A program made the position numbers and the translations under genes. A DNA stretch of 64,000 bases from the NCBI RefSeq assembly GCF_010500245.1, contig NZ_JAAGOX010000032.1:62001-126000 (forward strand), given 5' to 3'. Each line of letters opens with the position of its first letter. Position 1 is the first letter of the stretch. Positions 47,896 to 57,249 of this stretch are shown one piece after another. A model generated the notes under the pieces. The model was not told the origin of the DNA and made no database searches. It saw nothing but the letters and a program-made list of their open reading frames with translations. Source of the DNA: Ruegeria sp. PrR005. GTDB taxonomy: Bacteria > Pseudomonadota > Alphaproteobacteria > Rhodobacterales > Rhodobacteraceae.

Positions 47896-49122
47896 ATGGC
47901 CAAGATAACCAAGGTTTCCCCGCTGGCACCCGCCAGTTTCCCTTCCCTTCCGGAGATTGACGGCCTGCGTCTGGCCACCATTGCCGCCGGTGTGCGCTAT
48001 CAGGGCCGCACCGACGTGATGATGGCAGTGATGGATCCCGGCACCTCGGTCGCGGGTGTGTTCACCCGCTCGGCCACGCGCTCGGCCCCGGTGCTGGATT
48101 GCCAGGCGAAGATCGGCGGTGCCAGCGACGGACCGGCGGCTATCGTGGTCAACTCGGGCAATTCCAATGCCTTTACCGGCCATTACGGCCAGACCTCGGT
48201 GGCCGAGGTCACCCGCGCGGTGGCCGAGGTCACCGGCGTGCCGGTCGAACGGGTCTTTACCTCTTCGACCGGAGTCATTGGCGAGCCGATGAAGCACGAG
48301 CGTATTGTGGCCAAGCTGGGCGATCTGAACGCGACGCTGCGCCCGGACGCGTTGGAAGAGGCGGCGCGCGCCATCATGACGACCGACACCTTCCCCAAGG
48401 GAGCCAGCAAGACGGTCGGGATCGACGGCAAGACCGTCAAGATCGCGGGGATTGCCAAAGGTTCGGGCATGATCGCGCCCGACATGGCGACGATGCTGGT
48501 CTATATCTTCACCGATGCCCGCGTCGAGCAGGGCGCGCTTCAGTCCATGCTGTCGGCGATGACCGACCGGACCTTCAACTGCATCACCGTGGACAGCGAT
48601 ACCTCGACCTCGGACACGTTGTTGTTGGCCGCGACCGGTGCCTCGGGGGTTGATGCGACCGGCAATGCCGAGTTCGCCGCAGGGCTCGAAGACGTGATGC
48701 TGGACCTGGCCAAGCAGGTCGTGCGCGACGGCGAAGGTGCCACGAAATTCGTCGAGATCCGGGTGACCGGCGCGGCCTCTGATGCCGATGCAAAGGTGCA
48801 CGGCATGGCCATCGCCAATTCGCCGCTGATCAAGACCGCGATTGCGGGCGAGGATCCCAATTGGGGCCGTGTCGTCATGGCCATCGGCAAATCCGGCGCC
48901 GCCGCCGACCGTGACCTGCTGAGCATTTCCTTTGGCGATATCCTGGTGGCGGAAAAAGGCTGGGTCAGCCCGAGCTACAAAGAGGCCGAGGCCGCCGCCT
49001 ATATGAAGGGGCAAGAGTTGGTGATCGGCGTCGATCTGGGGCTGGGCGAGGGGCAGGCGACTGTCTGGACCTGCGATCTGACCCACGGGTACATCGAGAT
49101 CAACGCGGATTACCGGTCGTGA
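47896..49122 (+). CDS. argJ: Bifunctional ornithine/glutamate N-acetyltransferase ArgJ
   Basis: ArgJ transfers acetyl from acetylornithine to glutamate, and in bifunctional forms also from acetyl-CoA, in arginine synthesis. The 408-residue proenzyme carries the self-cleavage site in 'GSGMIAPDMATML', cut before the Thr nucleophile. 'VNSGNSNAFTG' and 'EDPNWGRVVMAIGKSG' are the oxyanion and acetyl-binding blocks. It starts 9 bp after the parvulin stop, and mutT overlaps its stop by 4 bp. Confidence 0.96.
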   Translation: MAKITKVSPLAPASFPSLPEIDGLRLATIAAGVRYQGRTDVMMAVMDPGTSVAGVFTRSATRSAPVLDCQAKIGGASDGPAAIVVNSGNSNAFTGHYGQTSVAEVTRAVAEVTGVPVERVFTSSTGVIGEPMKHERIVAKLGDLNATLRPDALEEAARAIMTTDTFPKGASKTVGIDGKTVKIAGIAKGSGMIAPDMATMLVYIFTDARVEQGALQSMLSAMTDRTFNCITVDSDTSTSDTLLLAATGASGVDATGNAEFAAGLEDVMLDLAKQVVRDGEGATKFVEIRVTGAASDADAKVHGMAIANSPLIKTAIAGEDPNWGRVVMAIGKSGAAADRDLLSISFGDILVAEKGWVSPSYKEAEAAAYMKGQELVIGVDLGLGEGQATVWTCDLTHGYIEINADYRS

Positions 49123-49517
49123 AGACCGTCCTTGTTTCCGCCGTCGCCCTGATCGACGTGGACGGCCGGGTGCTGCTGGCGCAGCGCCCGGAGGGCAAGT
49201 CGATGGCCGGTCTGTGGGAGTTTCCGGGCGGCAAGGTCGAGCCCGGCGAAACACCGGAACACGCCTTGATTCGCGAACTGGACGAGGAGCTGGGGATCAA
49301 TACCTGGGCCTCCTGCCTGGCGCCACTGACCTTTGCCAGCCACAGCTATGATGATTTTCACTTGCTGATGCCGCTGTTTGCCTGCCGCAAATGGGAGGGC
49401 GTTCCGCAATCGCGCGAAGGTCAGGCGCTGAAATGGGTCCGAGCGCGGGATCTTCGGGACTATCCCATGCCTCCGGCCGATGTCCCCCTGATCCCGATAC
49501 TGAGGGACTGGCTATAA
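49119..49517 (+). CDS. mutT: MutT-type 8-oxo-dGTP diphosphatase
   Basis: The 132-residue protein has a full Nudix box ('GGKVEPGETPEHALIRELDEELGI') and the pre-box 'LLAQRPEGKSMAGLWEFPGGK' that marks MutT. It would remove 8-oxo-dGTP from the nucleotide pool. The start overlaps argJ (ATGA), so the two genes are coupled. The length is normal. Confidence 0.9.
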   Translation: MKTVLVSAVALIDVDGRVLLAQRPEGKSMAGLWEFPGGKVEPGETPEHALIRELDEELGINTWASCLAPLTFASHSYDDFHLLMPLFACRKWEGVPQSREGQALKWVRARDLRDYPMPPADVPLIPILRDWL

Positions 49518-49580
49518 ACCTGTCCCTTGATGGTTATCCATGAATATGTATGCATTTAATCGGCACATGTTGCGGTAGCC

Positions 49581-49606
49581 GCACAAAAAATATCTATATT
49601 TTGTGC
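49581..49606. other. AT-rich inverted repeat upstream of a small conserved gene
   Basis: GCACAAAA at 49581 pairs with TTTTGTGC ending at 49606, with further pairing inside (AATATCTATA). It lies in a 191-bp AT-richer intergenic stretch between mutT and the small gene at 49709. It could be an operator; no T-tract follows, so a terminator is less likely. Confidence 0.4.
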
Positions 49607-49708
49607 GCCTGTAACCAATTGTGGCGATTTACTACACAATTTTGAAATGATTTGTCCGTCTCGCCCATGTACACTCTGGGGTGTCAAGTTCTGTGGGGAG
49701 GATGTGAC

Positions 49709-49846
49709 ATGTTGCGAACAATTGCAGTTGGCAGTTGTGTGCTGATCCAGGGCATTTTCGTTCGTGCCTATGCGAACGGGACGATATCGGTAAAGGTCGG
49801 TGACCAAATCTATACCGGACGCCCGGTTCAGACAGAAGCCGCCTGA
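49709..49846 (+). CDS. Small conserved protein of unknown function
   Basis: The 45-residue protein 'MLRTIAVGSCVLIQGIFVRA...' starts at an ATG with GGGGAGGATGTGAC upstream, a strong ribosome-binding site. 'GTISVKVGDQIYTGRPV' looks like two short beta strands. I recall similar short proteins in Rhodobacteraceae, sometimes mislabelled as translation factors, but no function. The N-terminus has one weakly hydrophobic stretch, not a clear membrane helix. It lies next to infB, convergently, with three hairpins between. Confidence 0.75.
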   Translation: MLRTIAVGSCVLIQGIFVRAYANGTISVKVGDQIYTGRPVQTEAA

Positions 49847-49887
49847 AGACGGACAGACTTTCAAGACCACCACTCACTTAGGTCTTG

Positions 49888-49921
49888 CAGGCGAGAGGCA
49901 GCAGATAGCTACTCTCGCCTG
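49888..49921 (+). terminator. Hairpin 3' of the small gene (possible terminator)
   Basis: CAGGCGAGAG (49888-49897) pairs perfectly with CTCTCGCCTG (49912-49921) across a 14-base loop. Only a weak TACTTT follows. A second perfect stem lies directly after it. Confidence 0.5.
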
Positions 49922-49923
49922 TA

Positions 49924-49949
49924 CTTTGTCCCGCACCGGTCGGACAAAG
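49924..49949. other. Second hairpin in the small gene-infB gap
   Basis: CTTTGTCC (49924-49931) pairs with GGACAAAG (49942-49949) with a 10-base loop. It lies between the preceding hairpin and the infB terminator and could terminate in either direction. Confidence 0.45.
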
Positions 49950-49950
49950 A

Positions 49951-49977
49951 AAAAGGCGGCCAAAATAGCCGCCTTTT
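49951..49977 (-). terminator. Bidirectional intrinsic terminator of infB
   Basis: AAAAGGCGGC (49951-49960) pairs with GCCGCCTTTT (49968-49977) across a 7-base loop. On the minus strand it ends in a T-run and lies 20 bp past the infB stop. It is near-symmetrical and may also stop transcription from the small gene. Confidence 0.85.
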
Positions 49978-49996
49978 CCAATTGTTCTTTTCGGGA

Positions 49997-52504
49997 TCAC
50001 GCCAATGTGCGGGTGACTTCCTCGCGCTCGAAGATTTCGATGACATCGCCGGGACGGATATCGTCGTAATTCTCGAATGCCATACCGCATTCCTGACCCG
50101 ACTGGACCTCGGACACCTCGTCCTTGAACCGCTTGAGGGTCTTCAGCGTTCCCTCGTGGACCACCACGTTGTCACGCAGCAGGCGCACGCCCGCCGAACG
50201 GCGCGCAATGCCTTCGGTAACCAGACAGCCGGCAACCTTGCCGACGCCGGACACCTTGAAGACTTCCTTGATCGTCGCGTACCCGATGAAGTTCTCGCGA
50301 ATCTCGGCACTCAGCAGGCCGCTTGCGGCCGCTTTGACGTCGTCCACCAGGTCATAGATCACCGAATAATACCGGATCTCGACGCCCTTTTGGTTGGCGG
50401 TATTACGTGCGGACGCGTTGGCCCGGACGTTAAAGCCCATGATCGGCGCGCCGGATGCCTCGGCGAGGCCCACATCGGTTTCGGTGATCGCACCGACGCC
50501 CGAATGCAGCACGCGCACGCGCACCTCGTCGTTGCCGATCTTTTCCATCGCCTGAACGATGGCCTCGGCAGAACCCTGCACGTCGGCCTTCACCAGGATC
50601 GGCAGTTCGGCGACATTCTCGTCGGCCTTGGCCTTGGCCATCAGCTGTTCCAGCGTGGTGGCGGCCCCGGCGGCGGCGCGCTTGTCCTTGGCGACCTGCT
50701 CGCGATAGGCGGCGATTTCGCGCGCCTGCGCTTCGGTCGAGGTCACGTTCAGAACGTCACCGGCCTCGGGCGTGCCGTTCAGGCCCAGCACCTCGACAGG
50801 CACCGATGGCCCTGCTTCGGTGACGCGCTCGCCCTTGTCGTTGATCAGCGCGCGGACCTTGCCGTACTGCTCGCCCACGACAAAGATGTCGCCCTGGCGC
50901 AGCGTGCCCTTCTGGATCAGAACCGTCGCGACCGGGCCGCGGCCCACGTCAAGCTGCGCCTCGATCACCGCGCCCTGGGCGGGACGATCGGGGTTGGCCT
51001 TCAGTTCCAGGATCTCGGCTTGCAGCGCGATGGCCTCGAGCAATTCGTCCAGACCTTCGCCGGTCTTGGCCGAAACCTCGACATCCTGCACTTCGCCCGA
51101 CATCGCTTCGACCACGACCTCGTGTTGCAGCAGATCGGTGCGCACCTTGGTCGGGTTGGCCTCGGGCTTGTCGATCTTGTTGATCGCCACGATCATCGGA
51201 ACCCCGGCGGCTTTGGCGTGGTTGATCGCCTCGACCGTCTGCGGCATCACCGCGTCATCCGCGGCCACGACCAGAACGACGATATCCGTCACCTGCGCAC
51301 CGCGCGACCGCATCGAGGTAAAGGCGGCGTGGCCCGGCGTATCCAGGAAGCTGAGCGTCACGCCTCCGTCGGTCGTCACCTGATAGGCGCCGATGTGCTG
51401 GGTGATGCCACCGGCCTCGCCCGACACCACCTTGGTGTTGCGGATCGCGTCCAGCAGCGAGGTCTTGCCGTGGTCGACGTGACCCATGATCGTGATGACC
51501 GGCGGCCGCGGTTTCATGTCTTCCGGCTTGTCCTCGACATCGGTGATGACATCTTCGACATCGGAATCGGAAACCCGCACCACCTTGTGGCCGAATTCCT
51601 CGATGATCAGCTCGGCGGTGTCGGCGTCGATGGTCTGGTTCTGCGTGACCATCATGCCCATTTTCATCAGCGCCTTGACCACGTCGGCCACACGCTCGGC
51701 CATACGGTTGGCCAATTCCGAAACCACGATGGCCTCGGGCAGCTGCACGTCGCGAATCACCTTTTCCCGGTCACCGCCGCCGCCCATTGCCTTCTGGCGG
51801 GCGCGTTCCTGCTTGCGTTTCATCGCGGCGAGCGATTTCTGGCGACCACCTTCGCCGTCGGTCACCTGGCTCAGCGTCAGCTTGCCCGACCGGCGACCAT
51901 CCTCGCGGGTCTTGCCCCCACGCGGCGCGCGCTGGTCGCGTTCACGCTCGCGTTCGGCCTTGCGCGGGGCGTCGCCCGGTTCGCTGCGCGGCGCGGCGGG
52001 CGCACGTTCGGTGCGCTCGGCCTTCGGCGCTTCCTGCGCGGCTGCTGTGCGCGCGGCGGCGCGCTTGGCCTCTTCTTCGGCCTCCAGACGCTGGCGTTCT
52101 TCTTCTTCCGCCTTTTCACGGGCGCGCTGTTCGGCCTCGCGCTGTTCGCGTTCCTTGGCCTCTTGCTCGGCCCGGCGGCGTTCACGCTCTTCGGCGCGCG
52201 CCTTTTCCTCGGCTTCGCGCTGTGCGGCTTCCTCGGATTCGCGGGCTTTGGCGGCCTTCAGCGCGTTCAGCCGGCGCTCCATCTCGGTGTCCGAGATGCC
52301 TGCCGGCCGGCGCGACGGATCGCCCGCCTGTGCGGTGCCGCCGGACGTGGGCTTTCCTGCGCCCGGCTTGGGGACCACCACGCGCTTGCGTTTGGTTTCC
52401 ACCACGACATTCTTGGTCCGTCCGTGGCTGAAACTCTGTTTCACGTTCCCGGGACGGGAACCTCCACGCAGACCCAATGTCTTCTTGCCGTCAGTATCGC
52501 TCAT
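49997..52504 (-). CDS. infB: Translation initiation factor IF-2
   Basis: IF-2 places initiator tRNA on the ribosome with GTP. The 835-residue protein has a charged N-terminal region (~90-250, very rich in Arg, Glu and Ala), then the GTPase with G1 '[12 protein letters not shown]', 'DTPGHAAF' and 'NKIDK', and C-terminal domains ending '[17 protein letters not shown]'. The length is typical for alphaproteobacteria. It is the last gene of the rimP-nusA-ylxR-infB operon, 8 bp after the YlxR-like gene. Confidence 0.98.
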   Translation of the reverse strand: MSDTDGKKTLGLRGGSRPGNVKQSFSHGRTKNVVVETKRKRVVVPKPGAGKPTSGGTAQAGDPSRRPAGISDTEMERRLNALKAAKARESEEAAQREAEEKARAEERERRRAEQEAKEREQREAEQRAREKAEEEERQRLEAEEEAKRAAARTAAAQEAPKAERTERAPAAPRSEPGDAPRKAERERERDQRAPRGGKTREDGRRSGKLTLSQVTDGEGGRQKSLAAMKRKQERARQKAMGGGGDREKVIRDVQLPEAIVVSELANRMAERVADVVKALMKMGMMVTQNQTIDADTAELIIEEFGHKVVRVSDSDVEDVITDVEDKPEDMKPRPPVITIMGHVDHGKTSLLDAIRNTKVVSGEAGGITQHIGAYQVTTDGGVTLSFLDTPGHAAFTSMRSRGAQVTDIVVLVVAADDAVMPQTVEAINHAKAAGVPMIVAINKIDKPEANPTKVRTDLLQHEVVVEAMSGEVQDVEVSAKTGEGLDELLEAIALQAEILELKANPDRPAQGAVIEAQLDVGRGPVATVLIQKGTLRQGDIFVVGEQYGKVRALINDKGERVTEAGPSVPVEVLGLNGTPEAGDVLNVTSTEAQAREIAAYREQVAKDKRAAAGAATTLEQLMAKAKADENVAELPILVKADVQGSAEAIVQAMEKIGNDEVRVRVLHSGVGAITETDVGLAEASGAPIMGFNVRANASARNTANQKGVEIRYYSVIYDLVDDVKAAASGLLSAEIRENFIGYATIKEVFKVSGVGKVAGCLVTEGIARRSAGVRLLRDNVVVHEGTLKTLKRFKDEVSEVQSGQECGMAFENYDDIRPGDVIEIFEREEVTRTLA

Positions 52505-52512
52505 TAAGCTTC

Positions 52513-53136
52513 TTACCCTTCCGCGCGGCCCTTGCCGCCGTCATCCGTTTTGCGCATCCCTTTCAGGCGTTGCGCTTCCTCTACAACACGTTTGGCGAGT
52601 CCACCAGAGGCCAGCGCCGCATGTATCACTGTTTGGCGGCCAAAGGCCATGCCCAATTCATCTGCGGTCAGCCAGCCGATGTACTTGCCGAAATGCGGCG
52701 TACTCAGTTTCGACTTGCCCCGGCCCGACCCGTCGGCGGCCTGGATCAGCACATGGGCCTCTTCCTTGTCCAGCCAGGTCTTGACCTTTTCATACCCCGA
52801 AACCGCCGCGCCCGACTTGCGGGCCAGGCTGATCGTCTCGACCACCCGGCGGATCAGCTGCCGCTCGACCTCGTCCACCAGGTCCGCCGGTACCGTGACC
52901 GGCATTTTCAGTCCGCGGGCAAACAGTTTCTTGTCCACGGCCTTTTTCAACGCGGCCCGGTCGGCGGCAACATAGGTGCCCCGGCCCGGCAGCTTGCCCG
53001 CGATGTCGGGCACCACCTGTCCGTCGGGTCCGGCCACGAACCGGATCAGCCCGTGACGCGGCTGTGTCTCGCCCGTGGCGATGCACTTGCGTTCGGGGCC
53101 GTCCAGCCGGTCTTTTGTTGCGCCGCCACGGGTCAT
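52513..53136 (-). CDS. YlxR-family RNA-binding protein with L7Ae-like C-terminal part
   Basis: The 207-residue protein has the YlxR/DUF448 block '[24 protein letters not shown]' with '[18 protein letters not shown]', and a C-terminal half ('[18 protein letters not shown]'-like helix, '[17 protein letters not shown]') resembling an L7Ae/ribosomal eL8 fold. The fusion is normal in alphaproteobacteria. The ATG at 53136 has GGAG six bases upstream; a GTG at 53148 lies inside that site. It sits between nusA and infB, and its known relatives bind RNA. Confidence 0.88.
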   Translation of the reverse strand: MTRGGATKDRLDGPERKCIATGETQPRHGLIRFVAGPDGQVVPDIAGKLPGRGTYVAADRAALKKAVDKKLFARGLKMPVTVPADLVDEVERQLIRRVVETISLARKSGAAVSGYEKVKTWLDKEEAHVLIQAADGSGRGKSKLSTPHFGKYIGWLTADELGMAFGRQTVIHAALASGGLAKRVVEEAQRLKGMRKTDDGGKGRAEG

Positions 53137-53159
53137 GTCCGTCTCCACGAGGCCTGGGA

Positions 53160-54779
53160 TCAGGCCCCGGCCTCCTCTTCGTCTGCGGCGTCTTCGACGT
53201 CGCCCTCATCGGCTGTCAGGTCTTCGGGATCGACCCAGCCCAGCATCACGCGGGCGGTCATGACCATGTCCTGCGCCTCTTCCAGCGACACGTCAAAGGG
53301 CTCCAGGATGCCGTCATCCTTGACCCGCTGACCATCGACCGTGGTCCAGCCACCGGCCAGTTCCCAGTCGGCGCAGGTTGCGAAATCTTCCAGCGTCTTG
53401 ACGCCGTCCTTGGCAAGCGCCTCGACCATCTGCGGTGTCAGCCCTTCGAAGTTGACCAAGCTGTCCTCGACACCCAGGGCGCGCGCGTTTTCCAGCGCCG
53501 CCTTGGCCTGTGCCTCCAGATAGTCGCGGGCGCGGGCCTGAAGCTCTTCGGCGGTGCCTTCGTCGACACCGTCGATCACCAACAGCTCGTCCTGTTCGAC
53601 ATAAGCGACTTCTTCAAGGTTGGTGAACCCTTCGGACACCAGCAGCTGGGCAAAGAATTCGTCCAGGTCCAGCGTTTCCATGAACAGCTTGGTGCGGCTT
53701 TCGAATTCCTTCTGACGGCGGGCCGATTCCTCGGCTTCGGTCATGATGTCGATGTCCAGGCCGGTCAGCTGCGACGCCAGGCGCACGTTCTGGCCGCGGC
53801 GGCCGATGGCCAGGCTCAGCTGCTCTTCGGGGACCACAACCTCGATCTTGCCGGCTTCTTCATCCAGCACCACCTTCGACACTTCGGCCGGTTGCAGCGC
53901 GTTCACCAGGAAGGTCGGCTGATCCTCGTTCCACGGGATGATGTCGATCTTTTCACCCTGAAGCTCGTTCACCACCGCCTGCACGCGGCTGCCGCGCATA
54001 CCGACGCAGGCACCCACAGGGTCGATCGAGTTGTCATAAGAGATCACGGCGATCTTGGCGCGCGAACCAGGGTCGCGGGCAACAGCCTTGATCTCGATGA
54101 TGCCATCATAGATTTCCGGCACTTCCATCTTGAACAGCTCGGCCATGAATTCCGGTGCGGTGCGCGACAGGAAGATCTGCGGCCCGCGCGGCTCGCGGCG
54201 CACGTCCTTGACATAGCAGCGGATGCGGTCGTTCGGGCGATAGCTTTCGCGGCCGATCTTCTCGTTACGGCGCAGGATGGCTTCGCCAGCGCCTACATCG
54301 ACGATGACGTTGCCGTATTCTTCACGCTTGACCTGACCGTTGATGATGGTGCCTGCACGGTCCTTGAATTCCTCGTACTGGCGATCGCGTTCCGCCTCGC
54401 GCACTTTTTGCAGGATCACCTGCTTGGCGCTTTGCGCGGCGATGCGGCCCATCTCGACCGGCGGCACCTCTTCGACATAGACGTCACCGATTTCCGGGTT
54501 CGCCATGTACTGGCGCGCCTGATCGACGGTCATCTCGGCCTGATAGTTCTCTAGATCCTCGTCGGCAACCACGGTGCGCACGCGGGTAAAGGTGGCGCGA
54601 CCGGTCTTGCGGTCGATCTTCACCCGAATGTCCATCTCGCTGCCGTAGCGGCTCTTGGCGGCGCGGGCGAGGCTTTCTTCCATCGCCGCGACCACCAGAC
54701 CGGGGTCGATCATCTTTTCGCGGGCCACGGCCTCGGCGGTTTGCAACAGCTCCAGCTGGTTTGCAGAGGTGATTGCCAT
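53160..54779 (-). CDS. nusA: Transcription termination/antitermination factor NusA
   Basis: NusA binds RNA polymerase and modulates pausing, termination and antitermination. The 539-residue protein has the N-terminal RNAP-binding domain, an S1 domain ('GQVKREEYGNVIVDVGAGEAIL'), two KH domains ('DNSIDPVGACVGMRGSRVQAV', 'LSLAIGRRGQNVRLASQL') and C-terminal acidic repeats (~360-520). I chose the ATG at 54779; a GTG one codon earlier overlaps the rimP stop. It is coupled to rimP and is followed by the YlxR gene after 23 bp. Confidence 0.97.
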   Translation of the reverse strand: MAITSANQLELLQTAEAVAREKMIDPGLVVAAMEESLARAAKSRYGSEMDIRVKIDRKTGRATFTRVRTVVADEDLENYQAEMTVDQARQYMANPEIGDVYVEEVPPVEMGRIAAQSAKQVILQKVREAERDRQYEEFKDRAGTIINGQVKREEYGNVIVDVGAGEAILRRNEKIGRESYRPNDRIRCYVKDVRREPRGPQIFLSRTAPEFMAELFKMEVPEIYDGIIEIKAVARDPGSRAKIAVISYDNSIDPVGACVGMRGSRVQAVVNELQGEKIDIIPWNEDQPTFLVNALQPAEVSKVVLDEEAGKIEVVVPEEQLSLAIGRRGQNVRLASQLTGLDIDIMTEAEESARRQKEFESRTKLFMETLDLDEFFAQLLVSEGFTNLEEVAYVEQDELLVIDGVDEGTAEELQARARDYLEAQAKAALENARALGVEDSLVNFEGLTPQMVEALAKDGVKTLEDFATCADWELAGGWTTVDGQRVKDDGILEPFDVSLEEAQDMVMTARVMLGWVDPEDLTADEGDVEDAADEEEAGA

Positions 54780-55405
54780 CACTTCGTCTCCTCTTCGGAC
54801 CCGTCCAGGGCCATGGTCTCGTCGCCCAACTCGGGCGCTTCCTCTACGATCTCGTCGAATTCTTCTTCGTTCAGCACGCCGGCGGCCTTGCGCTGGCGCA
54901 GCATTTCCTTGATCAGGTCGTCGGTCAGCACCAGTTTGGCGTCGCTCAGCCAGTCGAATTGCAGGCCGATGGTCACCGTCTCGCCGCCCTGCTCGATATT
55001 GATCAGAACCTCGTCGCCCTCGACACCGGCCAGCTCACCCCGGAACCGGCGGCGGCCGTCGATCATCTCGCTGGTCTCGATCTTGGCTTCATATCCTTCG
55101 AACATCTCGAAGTCCTTGAGCCGGGTCAGCGGCCGGTCGATGCCGGGGCTCGACACTTCCAGCGTATAGGCGTCCAGGATCGGGTCCTCGACATCCAGCG
55201 TCGCGCTTACCGCGTTGGAAATTTCGGCGCAGCCATCGACCTCGATCCCGCCATCGGGCTTGTCGGCCATGATCTGAAGGGTTGTCGACTTGCCGCTCAT
55301 CAGACGGATTCGCACCAGCTCGTAACCGAGGTCCTCGATCACGGGGCCGACAATCTCGGCCAGGCGCCGGTCGATGGCGGCCTTTGCTATCAGGTTGTTG
55401 GTCAT
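54779..55405 (-). CDS. rimP: Ribosome maturation factor RimP
   Basis: RimP assists 30S maturation. The 208-residue protein has the N-terminal alpha/beta domain with '[32 protein letters not shown]' and the SH3-like C-terminal domain '[29 protein letters not shown]', with a long acidic tail. I chose the ATG at 55405 for the usual '[15 protein letters not shown]' start; an ATG nine bases upstream (55414) is possible, and neither has a strong Shine-Dalgarno. An intrinsic terminator lies just upstream in its leader. Confidence 0.9.
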   Translation of the reverse strand: MTNNLIAKAAIDRRLAEIVGPVIEDLGYELVRIRLMSGKSTTLQIMADKPDGGIEVDGCAEISNAVSATLDVEDPILDAYTLEVSSPGIDRPLTRLKDFEMFEGYEAKIETSEMIDGRRRFRGELAGVEGDEVLINIEQGGETVTIGLQFDWLSDAKLVLTDDLIKEMLRQRKAAGVLNEEEFDEIVEEAPELGDETMALDGSEEETK

Positions 55406-55431
55406 CAGGGTCATCAGCCACTTTCGGGCAC

Positions 55432-55454
55432 AAAAAAACGGGCGCGCGGCCCGT
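55432..55454 (-). terminator. Intrinsic terminator in the rimP-nusA-infB leader
   Basis: On the minus strand ACGGGC pairs with GCCCGT across a CGCGC loop (55438-55454 on this strand reads the stem) and is followed by seven T (55432-55438). It lies between a likely promoter at 55510-55538 and the rimP start. No minus-strand gene ends here, so it should act as an attenuator for the operon. Confidence 0.7.
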
Positions 55455-55509
55455 CGAACTTTCCGGTGGAACCCCGGGGCCAGTGCCCGACGTGCCGCTG
55501 TTGTCAAGC

Positions 55510-55538
55510 CATATACGCGGGACAGGGCGGTTCTGCAA
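55510..55538 (-). promoter_or_regulatory. Putative promoter of rimP-nusA-ylxR-infB
   Basis: On the minus strand TTGCAG (55538-55533) and TATATG (55515-55510) are separated by 17 bases, a housekeeping-type spacing. Transcription would start near 55502 and pass the terminator at 55432-55454 about 50 bases later. Confidence 0.5.
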
Positions 55539-55656
55539 GGGGGAACGGTATCTGGTTGGGGCTGTCCTCCAGCATGGCGGGGGTTTTCCTCCTTCTCCGA
55601 TATCCCTTATGTCGCCAGCAGAGCCATGGAGTCCCGCGCAAGAAAGGGCCGCGATC

Positions 55657-56163
55657 ATGAGCAAGACACAGGCGGAACTGCATTTCCTCTGCGGCAAGAT
55701 CGCGGCCGGAAAATCGACGCTATCCAGATCCCTTGCCGCCCGCCATCGTGCCGTGGTTCTCTCCGAGGACGACTGGCTGCACGTTCTCTATCCCGAAGAA
55801 TTGCGGACAATCGCCGATTACCTTCGTCTTTCGACCCGCCTGAAACAGGCAGTCGCTCCTCATGTGCTTAATCTGTTGGCGGCGGGTGTGACGGTGATTC
55901 TGGACTTTCCTGCCAACACGGTGGACCAACGGCGCTGGATGCGCGCGCTTGCCGACACCTCGGCCGCGCCGCACATGCTGCATTATCTCGATGTGCCGGA
56001 CGAGGTCTGCAAGGCCCGGCTGCACCGCCGCAACGCGGACGGGGATCACAATTTCAACGTCACCGAGGCACAGTTCGAACAGATCACCCGGCATTTCGTT
56101 GCGCCCACAGCGGACGAAGGGTTCACCATCGTTGTTCATTCGTCGGATGCGGAACGGCCATAG
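55657..56163 (+). CDS. P-loop kinase of the AAA_33/zeta-like family
   Basis: The 168-residue protein has a P-loop 'CGKIAAGKSTLSRSLA' (residues ~12-27) with an early Asp in 'LSEDDWLHVLYP' and the later 'LDVPDEVCKARLHRRN', the lid-like arginine block. This pattern is shared by small-molecule kinases (chloramphenicol phosphotransferase-like, gluconate kinase-like) and zeta toxins, so I do not name a substrate. No antitoxin gene is adjacent. It lies alone on the plus strand between rimP and rplB. Confidence 0.75.
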   Translation: MSKTQAELHFLCGKIAAGKSTLSRSLAARHRAVVLSEDDWLHVLYPEELRTIADYLRLSTRLKQAVAPHVLNLLAAGVTVILDFPANTVDQRRWMRALADTSAAPHMLHYLDVPDEVCKARLHRRNADGDHNFNVTEAQFEQITRHFVAPTADEGFTIVVHSSDAERP

Positions 56164-56268
56164 GATGAGCAGCCTGCCCACTCCTTACAGACCGTGCCAG
56201 GGCGCCCAACAAATCCGGGTCCGGCCTATAGACACCCCCATACAACCCTGCTAAACGCACCCAATCTT

Positions 56269-56304
56269 GCGCCCCGGGATTCGTTCCGGGGTGCTTGGTT
56301 TTTT
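56269..56304 (+). terminator. Intrinsic terminator/attenuator ahead of rplB
   Basis: CCCCGGGA (56272-56279) pairs with TTCCGGGG (56284-56291) across a TTCG loop, with extra pairs outside, followed by TTGG and six T. It lies 106 bp after the P-loop kinase stop and 100 bp before rplB. A TATAGA lies at 56227-56232, so it may be a leader attenuator rather than the kinase terminator. Confidence 0.7.
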
Positions 56305-56403
56305 CAGCCGGGGACCTTCGGGGCCCTATACCACTGGCACCTACGGGGGCCTCAAACATAGCGGCGGGATCACCCGCTGCACGCTAAACGGAAGACAGAA
56401 AGC

Positions 56404-57246
56404 ATGGCACTCAAGTCGTATAAGCCGACGACGCCGGGCCAGCGCGGGCTGGTGCTGATCGACCGTTCGGAGCTGTACAAAGGACGTCCTGTCAAGTCCC
56501 TCACCGAGGGTCTGACGAAATCGGGCGGCCGGAACAACACCGGACGGATCACCTCGCGTCGCCGCGGTGGTGGGGCAAAACGCCTCTACCGGATCGTTGA
56601 CTTCAAACGGAACAAATTCGATGTGGCGGCCACCGTCGAGCGGATCGAGTACGATCCGAACCGGACCGCCTTTATCGCGCTGGTCAAGTACGAGGATGGC
56701 GAACAGGCCTATATCCTCGCACCGCAGCGTCTGGCAGTTGGTGACCAGGTCATCGCGTCGGCCAAGGCCGACATCAAGCCGGGTAACGCAATGCCCTTCT
56801 CGGGCATGCCGATCGGTACCATCGTGCACAACATCGAGATGAAGCCCGGCAAGGGCGGTCAGATCGCACGTGCCGCCGGCACTTACGCCCAGTTCGTTGG
56901 CCGCGATGGCGGTTACGCTCAGATCCGTCTGAGCTCGGGCGAACTGCGCCTGGTCCGTCAGGAATGCATGGCCACCGTCGGTGCCGTGTCGAACCCCGAC
57001 AACTCGAACCAGAACTACGGCAAAGCCGGCCGCATGCGCCACAAGGGCATTCGTCCGTCGGTCCGCGGTGTCGCAATGAACCCGATCGACCACCCCCATG
57101 GTGGTGGTGAGGGTCGCACCTCGGGTGGCCGTACGCCGGTGACCCCGTGGGGCAAGGACACCAAGGGTACCCGTACCCGGAACAAGAACAAAGCGTCGCA
57201 AAAGCTGATCATCCGCTCGCGTCACGCCAAGAAGAAAGGGCGTTAA
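56404..57246 (+). CDS. rplB: 50S ribosomal protein L2
   Basis: L2 binds 23S rRNA near the peptidyl-transferase centre. The 280-residue protein has '[30 protein letters not shown]' and the C-terminal conserved '[29 protein letters not shown]', which includes the catalytic-region His. The usual upstream rplW is absent here. It starts a block rplB-rpsS-rplV-rpsC-rplP. Confidence 0.98.
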   Translation: MALKSYKPTTPGQRGLVLIDRSELYKGRPVKSLTEGLTKSGGRNNTGRITSRRRGGGAKRLYRIVDFKRNKFDVAATVERIEYDPNRTAFIALVKYEDGEQAYILAPQRLAVGDQVIASAKADIKPGNAMPFSGMPIGTIVHNIEMKPGKGGQIARAAGTYAQFVGRDGGYAQIRLSSGELRLVRQECMATVGAVSNPDNSNQNYGKAGRMRHKGIRPSVRGVAMNPIDHPHGGGEGRTSGGRTPVTPWGKDTKGTRTRNKNKASQKLIIRSRHAKKKGR

Positions 57247-57249
57247 GCA

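Noticed and set aside
49982-52507. An 841-codon plus-strand frame antisense to infB
   Set aside because: It is the mirror of the infB coding frame, with no start signal, and overlaps infB end to end.
55657-56163. A toxin-antitoxin system built on the zeta-like kinase
   Set aside because: No small antitoxin gene lies upstream or downstream, and the P-loop pattern is shared with metabolic kinases.
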